Assembly (NCBI GenBank): GCA_026018925.1
Contig: JAKSZU010000018.1
Span: forward strand, 4,558,920 to 4,622,919
From: Tupaia tana
Lineage: Eukaryota; Chordata; Mammalia; Scandentia; Tupaiidae
Length of the DNA: 64,000 nucleotides
Reading direction: 5' to 3'
Below the pieces are notes generated by a model, which had not been told where the DNA came from, searched no databases, and was given only the letters and a program-made list of their open reading frames with translations. Made by a program: the position numbers and the translations under genes. Below are positions 46,340-55,645 of this stretch, one piece after another (position 1 is the stretch's first letter; each line of letters opens with the position of its first letter).

Positions 46340-46560
46340 GCCCTGTTGGCTCTGGGTCAGACGTGGCTCTGTCGTTGGGGAGGGATCTCTGCATCGCAGG
46401 CTGTTGCCCAGCATCCCTGGCCCCTCCTGTCCACCCCAGTGATGACAACCAGAAAGTATCTTCCAGATACTGCTAGGTGTCTTCTGGGAGCAGAGGTCCA
46501 AAGTCACCCTTGGCTGAGAGCCACTTGCTGGAATCTGTGGTTTTTTCTTCAAGCAGGAAT
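46340..46560. repeat. MER20-like hAT relic
   Basis: ttgcccagcatccctggcc, ccagtgatgacaaccagaaa and gtatcttccagatactgc follow the MER20 order. 45331-46339 before it is GC-rich island shoulder without a supported gene. Confidence 0.45.
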
Positions 46561-46591
46561 CCATTTCCACTAGTCAGTTTTTCTTAAAGAA

Positions 46592-46767
46592 TAATTTTAT
46601 TTAACTTTATTTATTTATTTAATTTTTTGACCAGAGAGAGACAGAGTGAGAGAGAGAGGGAGAGGGAGAGAAGTAAAGTGAAAGCAAGCTGCCAGGTCCG
46701 GGATTTGAACTTCAGCTGGCCATGTGGGAGTCCTGTGTCCTTAACCACCACACCACCTGCTGGCCCG
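46592..46767 (-). repeat. SINE B copy
   Basis: tttatttatttaattttttg, an agagagagacagagtgagag block, gggatttgaacttcagctgg and cacaccacctgctggccc. Same structure as 8075 and 54637. Confidence 0.8.
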
Positions 46768-46819
46768 CTACAGTCATTTCTTGAGAATGTTCTCTATACA
46801 TACTGAGATTTGAAGGTTG

Positions 46820-47215
46820 GTATACTAGTGTCCTAGATCTGTTGTGACAAAGTGCCCCCATATGGGTGACTTAATCAACACAAATGTATTTTCTCGCAGT
46901 TCTGGAGGCCAGAGTCTGGAACCGCAGTGTGAGGGGGTTAGTTGCTACTGAGGGAGCGCCTGTTTCATGCTCCTCTCCCAGCTCCCGGTGGCGGCTGCAA
47001 TCTGGCATTCCTTAGCTTATACATACACTGGTCACTGCCTCCACCTCTGTCCCCACGTGGCCTCCTCTCTGTGTGTGTCTCTGTCCTCTTAAAAAGACAC
47101 CAGTCATTTGGGATTAAGGCCTCACCCTAATTCAGTATGACCTCATTTTTAACTAGTTATGTCTGTAATGACCCTATTTCCAAATGAGGGTTAGGACTTC
47201 AATAATTTGGGGTGG
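46820..47215 (-). mobile_element. ERVL-MaLR (MLT1-type) solo LTR
   Basis: The reverse complement of an MLT1 LTR is recognisable throughout: ttctcgcagttctggaggcc, tgtcctcttaaaaagacacc, gcctcaccctaattcagtat, gaccctatttccaaatgag. It is a long-dead solo LTR with no internal genes. Confidence 0.75.
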
Positions 47216-47995
47216 CGGGTGGGGACGTAGGTCCATCAGTAACATGGTACAGTAATACCACCTTAAATTTGGACATGCCTGTTGGTTTATGAAGAGTTTC
47301 CATAAAGCTCCTGAGGTATTTAGTGAGTAGCCAAGGGGAAGTAGGGCCCCAGGCCCTTGGGTCCCAGTGGCTGGGAATCCCACACTCAGCACAGAGCCGG
47401 GGTCTTTGAACCCCAGATTTCCAGTCAGATCTGGTGACGGCTCTGAGAACACGAGTGTGAAGTCACACTAGGGCAGACTGGACACTCTTTCAGTGGATGG
47501 AGGTTTTATTTATTATTGTTTGCACTTGGAACTCCTCTGCGTGGAGACGGAAGTCCGTGGAACAGCTGCTTTGGTGAAAGCTTCAATAACGATGTACGGT
47601 CACAGCTGAGCTGCCCCCTCATGGGGCTGACCGGGGACCTGGCTGAAAACTGTTCCGTTAACTAAACGAGTACCATGCGTAAGGCACCGACAAGCTTTAC
47701 ACTTCCATTTTGAACGGCCTTTGTTTTTAACCTTTAAGTGCCGTCATTGTCTTCTGTCCTCTTAGCGTTCTTTCTTTATTAAGGGTGTGTAGTAATTCTC
47801 TTTCTCCCTTTCAAGATGGTTTGGCTTTACATGAGCTTATTATAGTTACTTTACGGTAACTTTTGGGTTCAAGCTGGGTCACTGTCTTGACAGTCCTTTC
47901 TTGAATCTGGTAAGGAAGGTGTTGATGTACACACGTGTGGCTGCACACGCTGAGATGTTTTGCGTGTGAGCAAAGAAGGAAAGATTGTACCAGGG
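47216..47995. other. gene-free sequence
   Basis: Between two LTRs. No exon or repeat is identified with confidence. A short minus open frame at 47811-48074 has no domain. Confidence 0.4.
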
Positions 47996-48668
47996 CTGCT
48001 CTGGTTTGAATGTCCCCTCCAAAACTCGTGTTAAAAGGTAACTGCCATTGTGATGGTACCAAGAGGCGGGCCATAAAGAAGTGGGACCGTGAAAGGTGAC
48101 TAGGTCAAGAGGGTTCTGCCCTTATGGCTGGGTTAGCGCCCTTGGCTCAGGAATGGGCTAGTTATCATGAGCGCGGTTGTCACAGAGGCGAGTTCAGCTC
48201 TTGCTTGCCGACCCACTCTCGAACTGTCTCACTCTCTCGCCCTTTGCCACGGGATGACACGGTGCGAAGGCCCTCACCAGATGGTGGCATCTTCACATTG
48301 GACTTCCTGGCTTCCAGAAATGTGAGAAATAAACTTCTCTCTCTCTCTCTCTTTTTTCCCCCCACGATTTTTGCCACTAGGGCGTGTGGACTCACCAGAG
48401 AGCGAGGTAGAGAGAGTGACAGTGAGAAGTCACCCTCCAGGGTGGGTAGCCACGCTGCAGTGCCTTCTCCTCCATTCTCCTCTTGAGAGTTCGGGCATGC
48501 ATGCATACACACCTGGTGTTTTAGGCCACTGAATCCAGGCCTCTAACAGGTGGCCATGTGGGAGTCCAGAGTCTTAAGCACCATGTCATCTGTTGGCCCC
48601 TAAATTTCTCTTCTTAATGAACGATCCAGTCTGTGGTAGTCTGTCATAGCAACACAAAATGGACTCAG
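47996..48668 (+). mobile_element. ERVL-MaLR-type LTR split by a SINE
   Basis: The 5' part 47996-48345 (ggtttgaatgtcccctcc, ccattgtgatggtaccaag, ccctcaccagatggtggc, aatgtgagaaataaac) and the 3' part 48601-48668 (tctgtggtagtctgtcatag, caacacaaaatggactc) are collinear with one MST/MLT-like LTR, separated by the SINE at 48346-48600. Confidence 0.75.
48346..48600 (-). repeat. SINE A nested in the LTR
   Basis: acgatttttgccactagggc, a reduced AG block, the core ccattctcctcttgag and catgtcatctgttggcccc. The CT run (48336-48351) at its left and aaatttctct at its right suggest a duplicated aaacttctct-like target. Confidence 0.75.
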
Positions 48669-48736
48669 AAGAATTTCATTTGCCCCCTCTCGTTGCAACT
48701 GCAGGCCCTTGTTTGCTTTCTCCCGTGTTGCTGCTG

Positions 48737-49062
48737 TGGCTCCCACACCTGGGGGCTGTGCTGTGGCTCCCACACCTGGGGGCTGTGCTGTGGCTCCACA
48801 CCTGGGGGCTGTGCTGTGGCTCCACACCTGGGGGCTGTGCTGTGGCTCCACACCTGGGGGCTGTGCTGTGGCTCCCACACCTGGGGGCTGTGCTGTGGCT
48901 CCCACACGTGGGGGCTGTGCTGTGGCTCCCACACCTGGGGGCTGTGCTGTGGCTCCCACACCTGGGGGCTGTGCTGTGGCTCCACACCTGGGGGCTGTGC
49001 TGTGGCTCCACACCTGGGGGCTGTGCTGTGGCTCCCACACCTGGGGGCTGTGCTGTGGCAGG
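48737..49062. repeat. minisatellite, 12 units of 26-27 bases
   Basis: The unit is built on ctgtggctcccacacctg plus ggggctgtg. Copies alternate between CTCCC (27 bases) and CTCC (26 bases); one unit has acacgtg. Identity between units is close to complete. Long open frames in several frames on both strands are by-products of the repeat. It begins about 70 bases after the end of the MaLR LTR. Confidence 0.95.
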
Positions 49063-51245
49063 TTCAGGGGATGACACCTCGTCCTTCTAAAGCCTGCGAT
49101 GCTCTAGCTCCTGGCCCTCCAGTGCCATTCCAAGCCTCCCTAGCTGTCCTAAACTCAGCACGGTGTCCCTTCACTCTCAGAGGATGACCTTATATTCTGT
49201 CGTGTGGATAAGAGACTTTGGGCCTAAATCATTCAGTTCTGTACCCTCCACACCCTCCCCAGTAATGACACGCATACCCAGGTCACTACAGTTCTTTCTC
49301 AGGAGGACGTGCCCTTCCTCGGGGGGGCGGGGGGGGCTGTACATTTGTCCAAAGCAGAGCCCCTCTCTCTCCCATCAGCTCTAGACACTTGCTTCCCCAA
49401 CTCACCTCCTCTTTTCCGATAAGCTCTTCCTCTCAGCATGTTGAAGTGGCAACAAACAAACAAACAAACAAAAACACAACAACAAAAAACAAGCAAAAAA
49501 AAAAAAAAAAAAAAACCCAAAACAGAATCACCCCAAACACTAAGACGCTCCACTGACCCCAGGCACTTCTGAGCTACCACTTCACGGCCAAGGTTCTAGA
49601 AAGAGAAGAACATGTCATCTGTGGTTACTGGGTCCACTTCCTTCCTGTAGTCATGCAATTTTGCTTGTTGTGTTCCTATATAAACGATTCAAGATGGCGT
49701 GGGACCACAGCACTCCTCAGCGTGACTCACATGGGGGGCATTTACCTAGTCCGTCCTCATTTCTCTCTGAGTGATGGTCATGAGCAGAGGGTCTGGTGGA
49801 TGTTACTGTGTCTCAGAGTCCACTGTAGCATGTATTAATGTCTCCTTTTAATGCGAGAGTCTCATACCCAGACCGTAGGTAGACGTGACATTTAGCTAAA
49901 GTGAAATCATATTTTTTGGCTTGTTTTCACTGTATTTATTTTGATTGCTACTTCAGGGTAACCCAAGTGATTCTGGGTTTTCATTCATTGAAGTCAGGTA
50001 CAACTTTCTTTTAAAATAAGTTTAAGCAAAAGGAGAAATGTGAAATAACATAGTTAAAACTATCAGTGTAACGAACCGTATGAATGCAGAGTTGGTGAAC
50101 TGGTGAGAGCTGATGGGGGACATGGCTCAATCACGATGTTCTTATAGGAGTAAACTTTGGACAGTTCTGCCTTAATAGAAGGCAGGGAGCTGAAGGGTGA
50201 AGGGGCCATGCTCACTTTGAAATGAGACATCATCACTAATTTGAGAAGGGGGAACATGAGGAAGTGTTGCCAAGTCACGGTAACATCACGTCACTTCTCC
50301 TTGGGGTGATCTCAGCAAGGCTAGCTGGAATGCCTGAAGGTGCGGACACCTGTTTCATATCAAACAATCACGCAGAGCCCTGGTGTACCTCAGAGGGAGG
50401 ATCTGCCCTGCTGGCTGCAGGAGGGACTGGGCAGGGCATTTGGGACCCAGCTGGTGTTTGGTTGTAGAGAGAATAGCCCGATTCCAGCCACTTTAATTTA
50501 GAAACACTGTCATCCGGGTTCCTGTGCTCTTGGCTTGAATCCTCATGCAAAAATCAAGCCTTGCCCAACCCTCTGCGGTGTGCTCTGGCAAGAATCCCGG
50601 GTACTTCCACTTATACAGAAAAGCAGGAGGAGGTCTCTTTGAGGTTGTGTTTACAAAAGAACAGAAAATTGCTTTCTGGGGAAGAATGGTGTGACCAGTG
50701 GTGTCCTGACATAACTCGAATTGTTTTGCCTTTGGATTGAAGTGTTGGTTTATGCTTCTTATATTCATTTGAAGCAATTTTCCAAATTAACGTCTTCGTG
50801 ACAGGCTGCCAGAGGTTCAGTTTCCCATTTATTTACCCAGACTAGGATGGCCTGGAGACAGCCTGCCCAGGAGGAGGGAGAGGGTTTGTGTAGGCCCTGA
50901 TTTGCGTGTCTGGGTTTCTTTGCTCCACTTTCTCCACCATTGTCAACCTGTCTGGTCACTGTCGTTTCATGCACGGAGTGTGCTGATACCAGCTTGGCTC
51001 AGCGTGTCCCCATGATGACTGGGTGTGCTGCTCCAGGGGGCAGCAGGACGAGGACAGACAGGAGCCACACTGGCCACTTTAGGAGGGGCGAGACCTGCTG
51101 CAAGGTAGTTTTCAGCCTGAGAGCCTCAGTTTCCTCATCTATGGAATGGGAATTATGTCTCCTTTAGCATCCATGAGTCATATAAGCTGCACATATATAA
51201 GTATATATTACATATAAACCACATAGCTAGTGTAGGATGTAATAA
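49063..51245. other. gene-free sequence; A-rich tract at 49446-49516
   Basis: 49450-49516 is a (CAAA)n stretch running into an A-run, as at the end of a retroposon on the plus strand, but the upstream body was not identified. 51110-51160 is MIR-like (gcctcagtttcctcatc). 50490-50780 has an open minus frame without domains. Confidence 0.45.
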
Positions 51246-51372
51246 AAGGGGACTTCAAAAGGTTTATAGAAAAATGGAGTTCAAGTTCATTTTAGCACAA
51301 AAAAATTTGAAATCCATACATGGTTTTTTCCTAATATATATTTTTCTGTGAACTCTTTGAAACTCCTTGTAT
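51246..51372. repeat. MITE with imperfect terminal inverted repeats (M2)
   Basis: The start gacttcaaaaggtttatag and aaaaatggagttc are mirrored by tttttctgtgaactctttg and aaactccttg at the end. The middle has aaaaaatttgaaatccatac. It is a non-autonomous mariner/Tc1-like type; half of another copy is at 63685-63770. Confidence 0.6.
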
Positions 51373-51560
51373 GTTTGCATATATACATGCATATGTAAAT
51401 ATGTTAAGTGTCTGGCCCATAGGAGGCGTTTGTTCAATATTAATTCTCCTCTTTTTGGTGAAGAATCTCTCTAAAGTAATCTTGCTGTCTGGCTCTCATC
51501 TCTCCGTCCGTCTATGTACACACTGGCTTTTTATCATCTATTTTTCCAAATCAGGATCTA

Positions 51561-51642
51561 CTGGGTCGTCGGAAAAGTCATATTGCATTTTTTTGCATAA
51601 AAAAACATAGAAAAATACATCATGACTTTTCTGATGACCCAG
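51561..51642. repeat. 82-base hairpin MITE (M1)
   Basis: Arm ctgggtcgtcggaaaagtca (51561-51580) is mirrored by tgacttttctgatgacccag (51623-51642), 18 of 20 pairing. The interior is T/A-rich and also partly palindromic. The TIR looks like the mariner superfamily. A TA precedes it. Confidence 0.75.
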
Positions 51643-51658
51643 AATTGTAAAGAAGGAG

Positions 51659-51957
51659 AAAAGACCTAATTATTATTTTTGTTTTTGGAGAGGTTTTCAC
51701 TATAGGGCGCATGCACTCGCCAGACAGACAGAGAGAGACAGAGAGACAGAAAGCGAGAAATCACCCCCCCAGGGGGAATGGTCACGCTGCAATCCCTTCT
51801 CCTCCATTCTCCTCTCGGGATCTTGGGCATGCACGCACACGCGCCCTGCGTGAGTTTTAAGCCACCGGGTCTGGGAGGCGAACTGCGGTCGACTACGTGG
51901 GAGTCCAGCGACATAGCCATTACGCTAACTGCTGGTTCCCAAAAGACCTAATTATTA
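51659..51957 (-). repeat. SINE A, young subfamily, perfect 17-base duplication
   Basis: aaaagacctaattatta at 51659-51675 and 51941-51957. The element 51676-51940 has an intact ggagaggttttcactatag end, gagttttaagcc, and ctggttccc. It is one of the least diverged copies. Confidence 0.95.
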
Positions 51958-52900
51958 AGCATGACATACTTGGTTTTAAATATCATAGGCTAACCTGAGC
52001 ACCGTTTGAAAAACTATCCCTTTGCTCTGTCACTGTGTTTAGTGACAGAGCTTACTGCGCTAAAGGTGCTGTACGACCAAGCACGCACTCTGTGGAAATC
52101 AGATAGGGCTTGTTGCCTGTTGGGATGTCGTGTATAGTATTCTCAACTTGCCTGGTGTGTGGAATATATCATGTTGAGTAAAATCTCTTCATAGTCTAAA
52201 TGATGTATAGCAGTCGAATGTATAAATTATAATAATAAGAAACCACACACACTCTTTGACTATTTCACAAACACGTCGCAAATTTCTCTGCCACTACACA
52301 GTAATGCAAATGCCAACTCAGCTCAGAAACGGTAAGCAATTCAGCAACCAGGACCCAAAGGAGTGACGTCTGCAATAGAGTTAAATACTTTAAAATGATA
52401 AACTAGGACTCCTCTTGAGTGTTTATGGAAAAAAATGTGTTTAAAGTTTCTGAAAATTGTAATCTCAGAGGGGAGATAAATAATTTTTGTCATGAGTACA
52501 GTGTTAATATGTGGATGACAATATGGAAATGTTTTCAGTTCTTTAATAATCTGAATGCTTGTGTATTATAGAAGATCAGTCTCTAATGGAAATACTTTTT
52601 AATAAAGGAGCAGAAAATGGCAGTTTTCAGCATATGCTCACAGAGCTTCTGTAAGCCACGTCCTCCAGGGCTTTGTGTGTTCGGAGTGAAGTCAGCACAG
52701 TCTGTCTCCCGGCCTTATCCCACCACATCCCCACTGACCGCTAGCACGTGGAAAGTCAAACAGAACGGTTCAAAGGCTTATGAAGCTCAGCAGCCCTCCA
52801 GCCACAGATGTGGGGAAAATGATGTAGCTGACAGGGAGAGGTTTTCCTGCTCACTTCATTTGACGAATATCTAAATTATTTCAGCTTAAATCACAGGTGG
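51958..52900. other. gene-free AT-rich sequence
   Basis: No SINE or LTR is identified, and 52617-52874 has an open frame without domains. Several AT-rich blocks could be old LINE DNA. Confidence 0.4.
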
Positions 52901-53097
52901 CTTTTTTTAAATTTGTTTTTTTATTTTTTGCTGTAGGGTATGTGTGGTCACTGGAGAGAGAGAGATAGTGAGAAATCATCCCCCGGGCGATGGCCACAGT
53001 GCAATCCCTTCGCCTCCAAGCCTGGGACTCACTGTGCCAGTAGCCATGTCTGATCTAGCTACCTTGACCACCATACCACCAGCTGGCCCAGGGTTTA
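52901..53097 (-). repeat. SINE A with internal deletion
   Basis: ttttttgctgtagggtatg, gagagagagatagtgag, cagtgcaatcccttcgcctc joined directly to caagcctgggactcac, so the ctcctctcggg-gtgag segment is missing. First of three same-strand copies in a row. Confidence 0.75.
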
Positions 53098-53389
53098 TTT
53101 ATTTATTTATTTATTTATTAAGAGTTTTTTGCCTTAGGGCACACGCACTCCTTGGAGTGAGAGAGACAGAGACAGTGAGAGCAAAAGTGAGAAATCACCA
53201 CCCCCCCCCCCCCCAGGGGGATGGCCATGCTGCAATCCCTTTTCCTCTACTCTCCTCCTGGGATCTTGGGCACACATGCACACACGCCTGGTGTGAGTTT
53301 CAAGCTATTGGGTCCAGGACTCAAACTGTGGTCAGCCATGTGGGAATCCAATGGCTTAACTGCTATACTATCTGCTGCCCTCACCCCAA
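53098..53389 (-). repeat. SINE A, diverged, with C-run
   Basis: A (TTTA)n start, gagttttttgccttagggc, a 14-C run (53201-53214) in the usual C-rich position, the core ctactctcctcctggg and ctatctgctgccctc. Confidence 0.75.
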
Positions 53390-53683
53390 GAATTACTCTT
53401 AATTTTTTTTTTTTTTTCGAGAGGTTTTTGTTATAGGGTGCGTGCGGTCTCCAGACAGACAGAGAGAGACATAGAGACAGAAAGCGAGAAATCACCCCCC
53501 AGGGGGGATGGTCATGCTGCAATCCCTTCTCCTCCATTCTCCTCTCGGGATCTTGGGCACGCACACACGCCCGGCGTGAGTTTTAAGCCACTGGGTCCGG
53601 GACGCGAACCACGGTCGACTATGTGGGAGTCCAGCGACATAGCCATTACGCTAACTGCTGGTTCCCTGAATTATTCTTAATTT
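53390..53683 (-). repeat. SINE A, young subfamily, with target-site duplication
   Basis: gaattactcttaattt (53390-53405) and gaattattcttaattt (53668-53683), 15 of 16. The element carries gacgcgaaccacggtcg and ctggttccc. Confidence 0.93.
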
Positions 53684-54623
53684 ATAGAGCTCAAGTTCTT
53701 ATCTGAAATCCTCAGCACACTTCCTTTCCCACATTTTCCTTGGCTCTGCACATGACGTATAGGCTTTTACATGAATGTTGTCACAACTATAGAATTTTTT
53801 CAGTATCAGATTAATCCATTAGCAACAGGAAATACAGTAAAGGTAACACGTTTGCGGATGGGAATTCCGGACTGAGGAAGTAACTGCTTGAGCTAAAGTC
53901 AACCAAGGGTAACACACTTGCTGTGGTGAAAGAATTATTAATTGCTTTAGAAGAACAATTATGAAAGCATTTTCTCACTGGATGGTAAGAAGTATAAAAC
54001 CTCAACTGTCGGTCACAGAAAGAAGAAAGAATATTTAACAGCCACAAAAATGAAAAGATATCTGTCAATAATGTGTATAATGTCTTGGACTAGACTAATA
54101 TGTAGTATATTCATGCTGGGAAAATCATGTACATTGTAAGGATGCACAGGAATTAAATGTAGAGAAGTAAAGAAGACGAGGGAGTGCTCCATCTTTGTGA
54201 AAACCATAGCCAGATCATTCCATAGTTATTTTTATTATTACTAGTCACACAGGAAAGGTAGTTGGTGCTTTTCAGGGCTCGCTTTTCTTTTTGGTGTGAT
54301 GTCTCTGTTAATTCATCCTTAAGTTGATGACATTTGACTAGATTAATGGGCCACATTTACAAAATCAGAAACTGCTTGGAGACTTAGAATTTGCCCGTTG
54401 GAATCATGTTTATAGTCAAGCATGGAAAAGCTCTTGGAGATCCCACGCCACTCTCTCCCTCAGCTTTCTCTGCTCAGCTTGTCTGGTGGTGAATGGGAGG
54501 ACAGGAACTTACATTTGGAAAACTGAGATGGCCCGTTGATCTGCTAGAACCCTTTTAGGTGATTCCTTAACAAGTCATAGAACTGAAGGAGGGAAGAAAC
54601 TTTAGAAAAGAATGGTACTTTGT
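53684..54623. other. gene-free AT-rich sequence
   Basis: No repeat family or exon recognised. Overlapping short minus-strand frames at 53811-54356 are not gene-like. Confidence 0.4.
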
Positions 54624-54829
54624 AGGGGAAAAACTTTTTTTTTTTAAAAAAAGAATTATTTTATTTCACTTTATTTATTTTTTAAATTTGACTAGAGAGG
54701 GACAGAGTGAGAGTGAGAGAGAGCGAGAGAAAAGCCATCAGGTCTGGTACTCAAAACACGGTCGGCCACGTGAGAGTCCAGTGCCCTTAACCACCACGCC
54801 AGCTGCCGGCCCCTGCATGGGAAAAACTT
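54624..54829 (-). repeat. SINE B with probable target-site duplication
   Basis: ggggaaaaactt (near 54626) and tgggaaaaactt (near 54818) flank an element with aaatttgactagagaggg, a gagagtgagagagagcgag block and cacgccagctgccggccc. Confidence 0.8.
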
Positions 54830-55204
54830 CTAAGATTCCAATATGAATTTAAAATAGTGTTAACAGTTTTAACAGAAAGCTGTCACAATGAAAACAATGC
54901 AGTAGGACTTGACTGGGAGAAAGGGACTGTGCGTGAGAGGACTCGGTAGCGGAAGGTACCTCACGGTAGAAGACATTGCTAAGTGGCAGTAAGTTGGTAT
55001 GGACGGGAAGTCAAGCTAATTGAAGCTCCAGACTTGAGTTTTCTGGTCTGACACGGGCACTTTGTTAGGTTTTGTTGGGAGTGGAACCACGGTGGAATGC
55101 ACATGAGTCTTGGCGCCAGGTGACCTGAGTTTTGGGCATGGAGGTCACTTACGTAGGGCAAGCTGTTTGATTTATCTGAGCCCCTGCTTTCTTTCCTTTC
55201 TTTC
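54830..55204. other. gene-free sequence
   Basis: Nothing recognised apart from short open frames. Confidence 0.35.
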
Positions 55205-55466
55205 CTTCTTTAAAAATTAATAAGTTAATTTATTAAGAGGCTTTTGCCTTAGGGCATTCATGCTCGCCGGAGGAAGAGACAGAGACAGAGAGCAAGTGAG
55301 AAATCATCACCTGAGGTGACGGTCACGCCACAGTCCCTTCTCCATCTCCTCCTGGAATCTCGGGGACCCGTGCACATGCTCTGGTGTGGCTTTTAGGCCA
55401 CAGGGTCCAGGACTTACACCACGGTTGGCCGTATGGGAGCCCAGCTACACCATCTGCTGGCCCCTA
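55205..55466 (-). repeat. SINE A, diverged
   Basis: aagaggcttttgccttaggg, gaagagacagagacagagag, cttctccatctcctcctgg and cagctacaccatctgctggc. It abuts a SINE B. Confidence 0.7.
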
Positions 55467-55467
55467 G

Positions 55468-55645
55468 TTTTATTTATTTATTGTTATTATTTTAGTTTGC
55501 TATAGGGCACGTGCACTTACCATAGAGGAGAGAGAGGGAAAGAGAGGGGGAAAGTGAGAAAGCAAGCTGCCTGGTCTTGGACTTGAACTGCAGTCAGCCA
55601 TGTGGGAGTCCAGAACCTTACCCACCACATCACCTGCTGCCCAGC
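55468..55645 (-). repeat. SINE B-like copy adjoining a SINE A
   Basis: A (TTTA)n start and gtttgctatagggcacgtg as in SINE A, but then a short AG block, gcaagctgcctggtcttgg and cacatcacctgctgccc as in SINE B, with no core: a form intermediate between A and B. Confidence 0.65.

Noticed and set aside
46820..48668. Functional endogenous retrovirus
   Set aside because: Only degraded solo LTRs are present, with no internal retroviral genes.
48737..49062. CRISPR-like regular array
   Set aside because: Units are directly adjacent without unique spacers, and the setting is mammalian. It is a minisatellite.
48600..49187. Several long open frames on both strands (106-184 codons)
   Set aside because: They are translations of the 26-27-base minisatellite. 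Both strands and several frames are open at once, which is a composition effect and not coding evidence.
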